Part shown: one piece after another, positions 25,686 through 34,001 of the stretch | How the letters are laid out: every line of letters starts with the position of its first letter | How positions within the stretch are numbered: position 1 is the stretch's first letter | NCBI GenBank assembly: GCA_021772615.1 | Contig: JAJFLQ010000040.1 | Coordinates: forward strand, 62,001 to 126,000 | Source of the DNA: Verrucomicrobiota bacterium | GTDB lineage: Bacteria; Verrucomicrobiota; Lentisphaeria; JABSQK01; JAJFLO01 | Reading direction: 5' to 3' | Length of the DNA stretch: 64,000 bases | Program-made: the position numbers and the translations under genes | The notes under the pieces: generated by a model | Databases searched by the model: none | Told to the model about the DNA's origin: nothing | The model's input: only the letters and a program-made list of their open reading frames with translations

Positions 25686-26486
25686 ATGCCTGCAATTCCG
25701 AGATATGATCCTCGGATCTATCAAATTTTCGTCCTCGCGATCCTGGTCATATTTGGCGCGACCTTCCTGTCTTTCGATATCAATGCCGTGAACGCCGCAG
25801 TGATCCTGGCAGTGGCAGCCGCTGTCCAGCTTGCCTGTTCCAGGATCGTATGCCTGGGCCGGTACGATCTTCGCAGCCCGTTGATTTCGGGCCTTTCTCT
25901 CATCGTATTGCTACGCACGAATACCTGGTGGCTGGCGGCGTGCACCGCGGCAGTGACGATTGTGAGCAAATTCGCGTTGCGGCACAACGGCAAGCACATA
26001 TTCAATCCCACGAATTTCGGGTTGGTATTCATGATGGTGGTCAGTGACCGCGTTTGGGTCTCGCCGGGGCAGTGGGGAAGTGCCGTGCTCTATGTGTTCT
26101 TTGTCGCATGTGTAGGAAGTTTCGTTGTGAATCGGGCGGCGCGGAGCGACGTCACCCTGGCTTTTCTGGGATCGTATGCTGCGATCCTCATCATCCGCGC
26201 TCTTCGCCTCGGCGACCCCATGACAATTCCGTTCCATCAGTTGCAGAACGGTGCGCTCCTGGTTTTTTCGTTCTTCATGATATCCGATCCCAAGACCACG
26301 CCGGATTCACGGATCGGACGCATCGTTTTTGCTTTTCTGGTGGCCGTTGGTGCGGTTTGGATTCAGTTCGGTTTGTACCGTATCAACGGCTTTCTTTGGG
26401 CGCTCGCAGCCTGTGCACCTTTGGTGCCGTTGCTGAATCGCCTGTTTCCCGGAACTACGTATCAATGGCGACGTCCAACGTGTTAG
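25686..26486 (+). CDS. Orphan RnfD/NqrB-like membrane protein
   Basis: 266 residues, nearly all membrane helices (about eight). The family provides a flavin-carrying membrane subunit of Rnf and Na+-NQR ion-pumping complexes. HIFNPTNFGLV (about 104) and the block FFMISDPKTTPDSRIGR (about 195-211) plus NGFLWALAACAPLVPLLNRLFPG match RnfD. The S(G/A)AT-type motif that carries covalent FMN between these blocks is missing, and the loop is shortened. No rnfA, B, C, E or G genes are nearby. It lies 115 bp after rnpB and 132 bp before the DUF2330 gene. A different electron-transfer or transport role is likely. Confidence 0.8.
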   Translation: MPAIPRYDPRIYQIFVLAILVIFGATFLSFDINAVNAAVILAVAAAVQLACSRIVCLGRYDLRSPLISGLSLIVLLRTNTWWLAACTAAVTIVSKFALRHNGKHIFNPTNFGLVFMMVVSDRVWVSPGQWGSAVLYVFFVACVGSFVVNRAARSDVTLAFLGSYAAILIIRALRLGDPMTIPFHQLQNGALLVFSFFMISDPKTTPDSRIGRIVFAFLVAVGAVWIQFGLYRINGFLWALAACAPLVPLLNRLFPGTTYQWRRPTC

Positions 26487-26618
26487 CTCGTACACTCGGG
26501 CATTCGCATCACGAACGATTCCGGCCTGCCGTAAACAGATCCGGCGTTGCGTCCGGGAAATCGTTGTCCTCGTTTCGTCACGTTGTCAAGAAAGCGTCGC
26601 GGTCATGAAGGAGTATTT

Positions 26619-27968
26619 ATGAAGGCCAATGTCTGTTTCGGAATTGTGGTTGCAGCGGCCGTCGTTTTCGCCGGAAACGTCTATTCATTTTGCGGCTTTT
26701 ACGTTGCCAAAGCGGACGCAAAGCTGTTCAACAAAGCGTCTCGGGTCGTACTGGTGCGGGATGAAGATCGCACGGTACTCACCATGGTCAATGATTATCA
26801 GGGCGATCCAAAGGCGTTTGCGGTAGTGATTCCCGTTCCCACCGTGCTGGAGCGCGGGCAGATACACGTGGGGGATCAGGCCATAGTCGATCATCTGGAT
26901 GCCTACACGGCGCCGCGACTCGTCGAATACTTTGATGACGATCCCTGTAAGCCGGTCGCGGTCTACGAGGCCATGAAATCCATGGCAAGAGCAGATGCTT
27001 CCAGCGTCGGGCCGCGGCGGTCGGCCGCCTTGGGCGTAACGGTCGAAGCCGAATACACTGTTGGCGAATATGACATAGCAATTCTGTCGGCCACCGAGAG
27101 CGATGGCCTCCAAACCTGGTTGACCGAAAGCGGTTACAAAATTCCGGCCGGAGCCGGGGCAATACTGCAGAGCTACATCCGACAAGGACTACGATTCTTC
27201 GTAGCAAGAGTGAATCTTGATCAACAATCGCGCCTGGGGTTCACGTTTCTGCGGCCGTTGCAGATCGCCTACGAATCGCCGCGATTCATGTTGCCGATAC
27301 GGCTCGGCACGATCAACGCCTCCGGTCCGCAGGACCTGCTTGTTTACGCGCTCAGCCGCAAGGGGCGAATCGAAACGACAAATTACCGCACGGTAAAATT
27401 GCCGACCGGTATGGATTTGCCGGTTTACGTAAAGGGCGATTTCGCGGATTTCTATCGCGACATGTTCGCGTATCAGGTGAAGAAGGAGGACATGCGGGTG
27501 GTGTTTCTCGAGTATGCGTGGGATATGAACTGGTGCGACCCCTGTGCCGCCGACCCGCTAACGCCACGCGAGCTTCGCGACCTGGGCGTCTTCTGGTTGG
27601 ACGACCCGAGAGACCGACCCGGCGCACGGAAAACAACGCGAGGCGGCCAGGCACAGGATGTGTTTGTAACCCGTCTGCATGTGCGCTACGACGCCGAAAC
27701 GTTTCCGGAAGATCTGGTTTTTCAGGAAACCGGGGACCGCACCAATTTCCAGGGGCGCTACGTGATACGGCACCCGTGGACCGGCGACACGAATTGCGAT
27801 CGCGGCCGGACATATCGTCGGGACCTACGCGACCGTCAGGAGCAGGAAGCACGACAGCTGGCCAATCTTACCGGATGGGATATTGGCACTATACGTGAAC
27901 GAATGAATCTCGAAGCGCCGCGCGACGACGGCGGTGGATCGTGGTGGGATCAGTTGTGGAATGATTGA
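26619..27968 (+). CDS. Secreted DUF2330 domain protein
   Basis: 449 residues from ATG 26619, which has GAAGGAG at 26607-26613. A signal peptide spans about residues 1-22 (ending VYSFC). The mature protein starts with CGFYVAKADAKLFNKASRVVLVRD and MVNDYQGDPKAFAVVIPVP, the DUF2330 signature. Later parts include DPC and WCDPCAADPL cysteine pairs that could form disulfides or bind a metal. The function is unknown. An in-frame ATG 72 bp upstream is rejected because it lacks the ribosome site and would bury the signal peptide. The same strand and short spacing suggest one operon with the RnfD-like gene. The C-terminus ends in WWDQLWND. Confidence 0.85.
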   Translation: MKANVCFGIVVAAAVVFAGNVYSFCGFYVAKADAKLFNKASRVVLVRDEDRTVLTMVNDYQGDPKAFAVVIPVPTVLERGQIHVGDQAIVDHLDAYTAPRLVEYFDDDPCKPVAVYEAMKSMARADASSVGPRRSAALGVTVEAEYTVGEYDIAILSATESDGLQTWLTESGYKIPAGAGAILQSYIRQGLRFFVARVNLDQQSRLGFTFLRPLQIAYESPRFMLPIRLGTINASGPQDLLVYALSRKGRIETTNYRTVKLPTGMDLPVYVKGDFADFYRDMFAYQVKKEDMRVVFLEYAWDMNWCDPCAADPLTPRELRDLGVFWLDDPRDRPGARKTTRGGQAQDVFVTRLHVRYDAETFPEDLVFQETGDRTNFQGRYVIRHPWTGDTNCDRGRTYRRDLRDRQEQEARQLANLTGWDIGTIRERMNLEAPRDDGGGSWWDQLWND

Positions 27969-27995
27969 TTTTTTAAGCGTTTCACAAATTTCGAG

Positions 27996-28023
27996 TTGAA
28001 AACGTCACCGTGATTCGTACACT
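27996..28023 (+). promoter_or_regulatory. Candidate promoter of tRNA-Ala
   Basis: TTGAAA (27996-28001) and TACACT (28018-28023) are 16 bp apart. The start would be near 28030, about 40 nt before the tRNA. Confidence 0.45.
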
Positions 28024-28068
28024 AAGTGGCGTTTTACGTGTTCTGCGCCATGTGTCTGTCTTGCCTGT

Positions 28069-28145
28069 GGGGCTGTAGCTCAGTTGGCTAGAGCGGCTGG
28101 TTCGCAATCAGCAGGTCAGGGGTTCGAGTCCCCTCAGCTCCACCA
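28069..28145 (+). tRNA. tRNA-Ala (anticodon CGC)
   Basis: 77 nt. Acceptor GGGGCTG pairs with CAGCTCC (one G-T), and the D-arm is TAGCTCAGTTGGCTAGAGC. The anticodon loop is TTCGCAA (CGC) in a GCTGG/TCAGC stem. The T-arm GGGGTTCGAGTCCCC is followed by discriminator A and encoded CCA. It reads GCG codons. A hairpin CATTATT/AATAATG follows directly (28145-28162). Confidence 0.95.
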
Positions 28146-28176
28146 CATTATTCCCAAATAATGCATATTCAACAAC

Positions 28177-28205
28177 TTGACAACCCTATGCCGTGCGGGT
28201 AGAAT
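28177..28205 (+). promoter_or_regulatory. Strong sigma70-like promoter of the phosphohexomutase operon
   Basis: A perfect TTGACA (28177-28182) and TAGAAT (28200-28205) are separated by exactly 17 bp. Transcription would start near 28212, about 63 nt before the first gene. This is among the two or three best consensus matches found in the window. Confidence 0.75.
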
Positions 28206-28274
28206 GCGTCTTTTCTCACGCGGGAACAGGGCATAAACGGGTAACCTGGGACGATCTCATACCGTCTCGGCGGA

Positions 28275-30140
28275 GTGACTTGCGTTTTGATATTGAATTT
28301 CGAAGATTCTGCTTCATGGCGGCAGTCCTTGGATCCGAACCGGACGCGGTTTGGTCCGAGGATTACATCCGGATCTGGTGTCCGCGGGCAATACGGCAAC
28401 GTCAGCGATCTCGCCCCGGCTGACGCATTTCACGTTGCGCTTGATGGCTATCTCTATGCTACCGAGCAGCTGAACGGTGCCGTTGCGCGGTCGCCAGAAT
28501 GTACAGCCGTGAAATTTGTGATCGGACGGGATCCTCGTCCCACTGGTGAGGCTATTCGCGCCGCGCTTCTTACCGGATTTAGTGTGGCGTCGCGACGGCT
28601 GAATCAGGAGCGGGCTTCCGACCGCCCTCTGAACGTGACGGTGATTGATGTCGAGATCAACACAACACCGGTTGTGCAAAACGCCGTTCGCCTGTTCGAT
28701 ACCATCGGTGGCGCCATCATTACAGCCAGCCATAACCCAACTGATTGGAACGGCTACAAATTTCTCACGGCGAACAAGGAACCCGGCGATCCTTACACGC
28801 AAGGCGGCGCCTTGCTGAGCTTTGCACGCATGGCGGCGTTTAAGTCGCGCCGCCGCGCTGTGCTTGATGCACTACAGCAACGGGAAGCGGTTGTTGAGGC
28901 GCTGCTTGATTCCATAATTTCGACCGGTGAGGACTTCGTATTTACGTACGAGTCCGGACCGTCTCGCGAACAGTCGCTTGAAGGTTATTTCCTCTACGTA
29001 CGCCGTATGGCGGGTCTTGAGGATGACGCGACATTTGACGCGTTTCGCAAACAGGCAGGCGATTCCGAAGTCCATATCATTGTCGACCACAACGGCGGTG
29101 CCGCCAAAGAGATCATGGCGGGTCTGCTGCGCAAGTTCGGGTTGAGTGTCGAGGAGATTGGGGGCGATCTAGGCGTCACCACACACGAGATCGAGCCGAT
29201 GGATGCGGCGTTGCAACAGGCCAAGGATCGGCTAACGGCTGTCGGCAACGGGTTCGCCGTGGTACACGACTGGGATGCGGATCGCGGGACATTGGTGCTG
29301 CTCCAGGACGGTAAAGCATCGGATCTCGGGCCGCAGTATACCTGTGCGCTGAATGCCTATGCCATGATCGACCAATATATCCCTCTGGCCAGAACACCGG
29401 CGTTTCGCGATATGCCGATATCGGTAGTAGTAAACGGCAATACCACCGGCGGAATTCGTGTCATTGCCGACCGGTTTTCAAAGGCTGAAAAGATAAATGT
29501 CAACGTTGTAGAAGTCGAGACAGGCGAAGTAAATCTGGTAGAGAAACTCGAAGAGATCCGGCGAGAGAAGACCGGCATTCCGGTTATTGGCGTGGAGGGC
29601 TCGTGTGGCGGTGTTATCTTCGGAGGCAGCAGCGTGTGCGCGACGTCTCGTGACGGCACCATGACGGCACTTATGGCCGCCAAACTCACGATTTCGCGCG
29701 GTGAGCCACTCGGTGAGCTGGTAAAAGTTCTTCCGGTCTTTCACACCTGTTTCAAGAGCATTCCCGATATTGCCGCTGAAAGTTATGTGATCAAGCAGGC
29801 GCTGGAAAAGGCATTTCTGGAACGCATTATAAAGTCCGATAACGGGTCCTTCACACTTTCTAACACGACCGCAACGGTTTATGCCGGATACGAGATCTTG
29901 CATTACATCGGCGCCGGTTCGTTCAGTACTATGGGCGAAACAACGAATGGCGGATACAAGATTCGGTTGACCGATACCAACGGTAATGAATCTTTTGTCT
30001 GGTTCCGCGATTCGAAGACGGAGCCGGAGATCTACATCGAGTCCGACTCGACGAATCCCGATGAAAGTGAAGCGTTATTTGTGCTATTGCTAGACGTTGT
30101 GGCAGAGACCAACAATGCGGCCAAAGCTGCAGCAGGTTGA
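28275..30140 (+). CDS. Phosphohexomutase (phosphoglucomutase/phosphomannomutase family)
   Basis: 621 residues. The family moves phosphate between C6 and C1 of hexoses, feeding nucleotide-sugar synthesis. Motifs are SGSGVRGQYG (about 32), the phosphoserine loop TASHNPTDWNGYKF (about 152), the metal loop DWDADRG (about 332), a sugar-recognition segment VEGSCGG in place of the usual GEESGH (about 440) and FRDSKTEP for RxSGTEP (about 577). It is longer than typical (450-550), with extra segments between domains. The start is uncertain: GTG 28275 abuts GGCGGA, while TTG 28287 has better spacing. It is followed 40 bp later by a ROK-like kinase. Confidence 0.87.
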   Translation: MTCVLILNFEDSASWRQSLDPNRTRFGPRITSGSGVRGQYGNVSDLAPADAFHVALDGYLYATEQLNGAVARSPECTAVKFVIGRDPRPTGEAIRAALLTGFSVASRRLNQERASDRPLNVTVIDVEINTTPVVQNAVRLFDTIGGAIITASHNPTDWNGYKFLTANKEPGDPYTQGGALLSFARMAAFKSRRRAVLDALQQREAVVEALLDSIISTGEDFVFTYESGPSREQSLEGYFLYVRRMAGLEDDATFDAFRKQAGDSEVHIIVDHNGGAAKEIMAGLLRKFGLSVEEIGGDLGVTTHEIEPMDAALQQAKDRLTAVGNGFAVVHDWDADRGTLVLLQDGKASDLGPQYTCALNAYAMIDQYIPLARTPAFRDMPISVVVNGNTTGGIRVIADRFSKAEKINVNVVEVETGEVNLVEKLEEIRREKTGIPVIGVEGSCGGVIFGGSSVCATSRDGTMTALMAAKLTISRGEPLGELVKVLPVFHTCFKSIPDIAAESYVIKQALEKAFLERIIKSDNGSFTLSNTTATVYAGYEILHYIGAGSFSTMGETTNGGYKIRLTDTNGNESFVWFRDSKTEPEIYIESDSTNPDESEALFVLLLDVVAETNNAAKAAAG

Positions 30141-30180
30141 ATTTTTGGCACGATCATTCCACTGAAGGGAAAATGATATC

Positions 30181-31587
30181 ATGAGCGGTAATCATGGATT
30201 GCGATTAGCGAAACCCAGGACGCAGCCGGTCCTTGATGCCCAATTTCGGCCGGCTGTGCTGACAAATCGCCGGTATCGTGAGCGTATCAGCGATTCGCCG
30301 GATACCGCGTCTGTGTCCATCGCCTTAGAGCGACAGGACGGTCTGATATCCCGATACGATACGCGGGTGTTCAATGAGGGTCATGACGGATCCGCGGGTA
30401 ATTTCAGATACATTGAGCGGCTGATTAAATTTCTTCTGTGGGCGCGCGGGGGCTACCGGATACATTTTGCCGGCCCGGAATCCCTCTATAAGCAGGTGCA
30501 ACGGCATTATGTCTCGTCGCCGACCGGCACCTTCGATGCCGAGATTATGGGCAACCGAATCTATGAAAAACCATTCGACGTCATTTACGCAGCCACGGCG
30601 GATGTCCCAGCGAACAACGAAACCGCTGCACCATTGGGTCGGCATCTCGATGGTTGCCGTATCGGATTCGACCTTGGCGCCAGTGACCGGAAGGCTGCAG
30701 CTGTCATCGACGGCAAAGTGGTATTCAGCGAAGAGGTCGTATGGGATCCAAAGCCCCAGACGGACCCGGACTGGCATTTTCGTGAGATAATGAATTCATT
30801 GGAGCGGGCGGCGAAGCATCTGCCTCGGGTCGACGCCATCGGTGGAAGCTCGGCCGGCGTGTATGTGAACAACCGTGTGCAAGTGGCGTCACTCTTTCGC
30901 AGTATGAGTAGTCAAGACTTCGAGACAGCCATCAAACCGCTATTTTTGCGGATACAGGACGCTTGGGACGGCATACCATTCGTACTGGTAAATGACGGTG
31001 AAGTTACCGCGCTTGCCGGCTCGATGGCATTGAATGACAATGCTGTACTTGGCATAGCCATGGGGTCGAGTGAGGCAGCGGGTTACGTGACGCCGGATGG
31101 GAATATCACGTCATGGCTCAATGAACTGGCATTTGCGCCGGTGGACTACAATCCGCAAGCTCCGGTAGATGAATGGTCAGGTGACAAAGGTTGTGGCGTG
31201 AATTATTTCTCACAGCAGTCGGTGGCCAGGTTGATGGCGCCTGCCGGAATCGAAGACGATCCGAACATGCCCGTACCCAAAAAGCTGGTAAAGGTCCAGC
31301 AACTCATGGGTAAGGGGGATGAGCGGGCAGCGCAGATTTACGAAACGATAGGCACCTATCTCGGATACACGATCGCACATTATTCCGAATTTTATGACTT
31401 CCGATATCTTCTCGTTCTTGGTCGCGTTACGACCGGTGCCGGCGGCGACATGATCATTGCCCAGGCAAAGAACATTCTCAAAGACGAATTTCCCGAAATA
31501 AGCCGAAACCTCACGTTTCATATTCCCGACGAAAAAGAGAAGCGCCATGGGCAGGCCATCGCGGCGGCGAGCTTACCGCTGATTTGA
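30181..31587 (+). CDS. ROK-like sugar kinase
   Basis: 468 residues, longer than classic ROK kinases (about 300). The N-terminal 155 residues are of unknown type. The kinase core begins with CRIGFDLGASDRKAAAVIDGK (ATP phosphate loop, about 158), then VLVNDGEVTALAGS with the catalytic Asp (about 270), and GIAMGSSEAAGYVTPDGNI as the second phosphate loop. The zinc-binding CxCGxxGC motif of many ROK proteins is absent. It probably phosphorylates a hexose that the neighbouring phosphohexomutase then handles. AAGGGAAA lies upstream of ATG 30181. The C-terminus HGQAIAAASLPLI is typical of the fold. Confidence 0.78.
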   Translation: MSGNHGLRLAKPRTQPVLDAQFRPAVLTNRRYRERISDSPDTASVSIALERQDGLISRYDTRVFNEGHDGSAGNFRYIERLIKFLLWARGGYRIHFAGPESLYKQVQRHYVSSPTGTFDAEIMGNRIYEKPFDVIYAATADVPANNETAAPLGRHLDGCRIGFDLGASDRKAAAVIDGKVVFSEEVVWDPKPQTDPDWHFREIMNSLERAAKHLPRVDAIGGSSAGVYVNNRVQVASLFRSMSSQDFETAIKPLFLRIQDAWDGIPFVLVNDGEVTALAGSMALNDNAVLGIAMGSSEAAGYVTPDGNITSWLNELAFAPVDYNPQAPVDEWSGDKGCGVNYFSQQSVARLMAPAGIEDDPNMPVPKKLVKVQQLMGKGDERAAQIYETIGTYLGYTIAHYSEFYDFRYLLVLGRVTTGAGGDMIIAQAKNILKDEFPEISRNLTFHIPDEKEKRHGQAIAAASLPLI

Positions 31588-31656
31588 CTGGTGAGATTCC
31601 GTTCATGATACTTATGGTCGGCACGAAGACCTAAGCCTTCGAGATCGAAGCCGCCC

Positions 31657-32838
31657 ATGTCTGACGAAATGACGAAGCTCGCCATTATCACTACTCATCC
31701 CGTTCAATACTACGCTCCGTGGTTTGTTCACATTGTCGCGACCACAGACATCACACTCAAGGTATTCTACCTCTGGGATTTCGGAATAGTATCGAAACAG
31801 GAAGATCCGGAATTCGGGGCGCCTGTGGTGTGGGACATACCGTTACTCGACGGCTATGAATTTGAATGGATTCCCAATGTCAGTCGACGTCCCGGGACCG
31901 ACCATTTTTGGGGTCTGCAGAACCCTGGATTATTGTTGAAAGTACAGTCCTTCGATCCCACAGCAGTCCTGCTGATCGGTTATAACTTTGCAAGCATGAT
32001 CAAGTTCATTTTACAATGGCCGCACAAGCGGGTTCCGATGATATTTCGCGGCGACTCTCACCGGCTTCTGGCCATTCGCGGCTTCAAGGTGATCTTACGG
32101 AAAGTAATATTATACCAGGTTTTTCGACGGTTCGCGGCTTTTTTATATGTTGGGCAAGCGAACCGCGACTATTTCAAAATCTACGGTGTTCCGGACAACA
32201 AGCTATTCTTTTCGCCACATTCGATCGACAACGCGAGATTCCAATCATGTGAAGACGACGTGAGAACATCGGCGGCGAGGTGGAAGCGGAATGTAGGCGT
32301 TCCGGACAATCACCGGATTATCCTTTTCGTCGGGAAATTCGTTGCCAAAAAACGACCGGTCGACCTGTTGAAGGCATTTGGGCTCTCGGGATTAACGTGC
32401 ACCTCTCTTGTTTTTGTTGGAGCCGGCGAACTGGAATCGGAATTGCGCCGAAAGGCTGTAAGTATTGATAACGTCCATTTTGTGCCGTTTCAGAACCAGA
32501 AAGATATGCCAACGGTGTATCACGCTTGTGATTTGTTAGTTCTTCCGAGCTATGGTCCTTCGGAAACCTGGGGGTTGGTTGTCAACGAAGCCTTTGCGTG
32601 TGGAACGCCCGCAATTGTAAGCGACAATGTCGGTTGTGCGATGGATCTGATTATTCCGTCGCGAACCGGACTCTGCTTTACTGCAGGCAGGGTGGATCAA
32701 CTTACGGCCTGTCTTAAACAGGCATTGTCAGATCCGGGCTTCGGCAATTGGGGGCGTAATGCGCGAGAACACATTGAAAAATACACTTATATCACGACGA
32801 CCAAAGGGCTCTTGAGAGCGCTCACGGCGCCGGCGTAA
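31657..32838 (+). CDS. Glycosyltransferase family 4 protein
   Basis: 393 residues. GT-B fold: an N-terminal domain (IITTHPVQYYAPWF) and a C-terminal donor-binding domain with RIILFVGKFVAKKRPVDLL (about 222), VFVGAGELESELR (about 250), and LLVLPSYGPSETWGLVVNEAFACGTPAI with the EX7E motif (about 292-320). It transfers a sugar from a nucleotide donor in glycan assembly. An in-frame ATG four codons later is an alternative start. It lies 69 bp after the ROK-like gene on the same strand, perhaps in the same unit. It is convergent with the next gene, with 144 bp between. Confidence 0.9.
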   Translation: MSDEMTKLAIITTHPVQYYAPWFVHIVATTDITLKVFYLWDFGIVSKQEDPEFGAPVVWDIPLLDGYEFEWIPNVSRRPGTDHFWGLQNPGLLLKVQSFDPTAVLLIGYNFASMIKFILQWPHKRVPMIFRGDSHRLLAIRGFKVILRKVILYQVFRRFAAFLYVGQANRDYFKIYGVPDNKLFFSPHSIDNARFQSCEDDVRTSAARWKRNVGVPDNHRIILFVGKFVAKKRPVDLLKAFGLSGLTCTSLVFVGAGELESELRRKAVSIDNVHFVPFQNQKDMPTVYHACDLLVLPSYGPSETWGLVVNEAFACGTPAIVSDNVGCAMDLIIPSRTGLCFTAGRVDQLTACLKQALSDPGFGNWGRNAREHIEKYTYITTTKGLLRALTAPA

Positions 32839-32982
32839 GTGACGTGGCCGGTGATGAACATCGATCAGTTCCCATAATATATGTCTGCCCGACGTCGAAA
32901 TGCAGGAATCGATCCATGACATCGTTGGATATCGGTAAGCCGTCACTTCTCATCGCGCTCAGCCATACATGACGGGATTTCT

Positions 32983-33981
32983 TTATACCAGGCCGTCGAA
33001 TATCGGCTTGATACAGGCAGTATTTTTTTCATCGTCTCGCGACAGGTAGAGCCGATAGAATTCCGATGAACGGATTAGTTTCGCAGCCGGCCGGAATCGC
33101 TTGAACACGGTATACATTCGGTGTAGCTGATTCCACGCCCAATTGTGGTGTCCAACGGCCAACGACTGGTTTCGCCCGACGCGCAACACCGCATCCCTCA
33201 TAAGATAGCCCGCGGCTTTGGAACGTGAGCAGCGGTTCAACACGGGCTCACCACTGAGCCTGCGACTCGCAAGAACCACTATTGAATGTTCCAATGATCG
33301 TGTCTCCAATCGCTTCTGCCAGTAATCCCAGGTGATATGACCGCGTCTGGACGACGTTGGCGTGTCGTAACGAACAATGAATTGCGGTGGAATGGATTGC
33401 ACGGCTGCTTCATCGCGGAAGCCCAAATGTACCGGCGCCGGTATGACGTGCCCCTTGGGATTGACCAGCGGCAGGGCGTTGGATATAAGCCGCAGTCTCT
33501 TCGCCGGCAACGCCGGATATTGAAATGCCGGTTCCTCGGCATCGGGCGGGAGCGTGATGAGAATGGCAGTGTTGTTGAGCGACACTGCCAATGCGCGAAC
33601 CGCAAGCATGCCCTGGATATCGCAATGGTTCTCCAGCAGCGACATCATGAGGCGAAAGAAATTCTCCTGTAGAAATGTGCGGTCCATGCCATATAACGTG
33701 TAAGCCGACCGTTGGCGGTTGACAATGATCGCAGCGCGCATTCCGGGGTAGTCAATGATGGTTTGGTCGTTGTCTTTGTAGACGACTTCCGGATCCGTTG
33801 AAAACTCTGCGTCGAGCGCAGGCAACGTCTCGTGCGGCGGCTCTGCTTTGTGGACACGAAGGACGATGTCCGGCGCACCGTGGTTGCGGTAAAAGTACTT
33901 GAATGGTCTCGTCAGCTCCGCAGCCAATTCGGGCGGTTGGGTTTCGCATTTTACTATCAATCCGTAGATATCTATCAGCAT
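32983..33981 (-). CDS. Unknown protein, possibly a degenerate HPr-kinase-like fold
   Basis: 332 residues, no signal peptide or membrane helix. The arrangement (an N-terminal strand-rich part, then AVRALAVSLNNTAILITLPPDA, then LRLISNALPLVNPKGHVIPAPVHLGFRDE) resembles HPr-kinase-related proteins of glycan and peptide clusters. There a P-loop GxxGxGKS and an SDD motif would stand at these places. Here the P-loop is replaced by LPPDAEEPA and the SDD by ISNAL, so ATP-dependent activity is doubtful. The C-terminal 100 residues (SLEHSIVVLASR, RFRPAAKLIRSS) have no recognised fold. GGGAG precedes the ATG. It follows the GT2 gene by 20 bp and is probably cotranscribed. Confidence 0.6.
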   Translation of the reverse strand: MLIDIYGLIVKCETQPPELAAELTRPFKYFYRNHGAPDIVLRVHKAEPPHETLPALDAEFSTDPEVVYKDNDQTIIDYPGMRAAIIVNRQRSAYTLYGMDRTFLQENFFRLMMSLLENHCDIQGMLAVRALAVSLNNTAILITLPPDAEEPAFQYPALPAKRLRLISNALPLVNPKGHVIPAPVHLGFRDEAAVQSIPPQFIVRYDTPTSSRRGHITWDYWQKRLETRSLEHSIVVLASRRLSGEPVLNRCSRSKAAGYLMRDAVLRVGRNQSLAVGHHNWAWNQLHRMYTVFKRFRPAAKLIRSSEFYRLYLSRDDEKNTACIKPIFDGLV

Positions 33982-34001
33982 GTCTGTAGCTCCCGGTAAA
34001 C

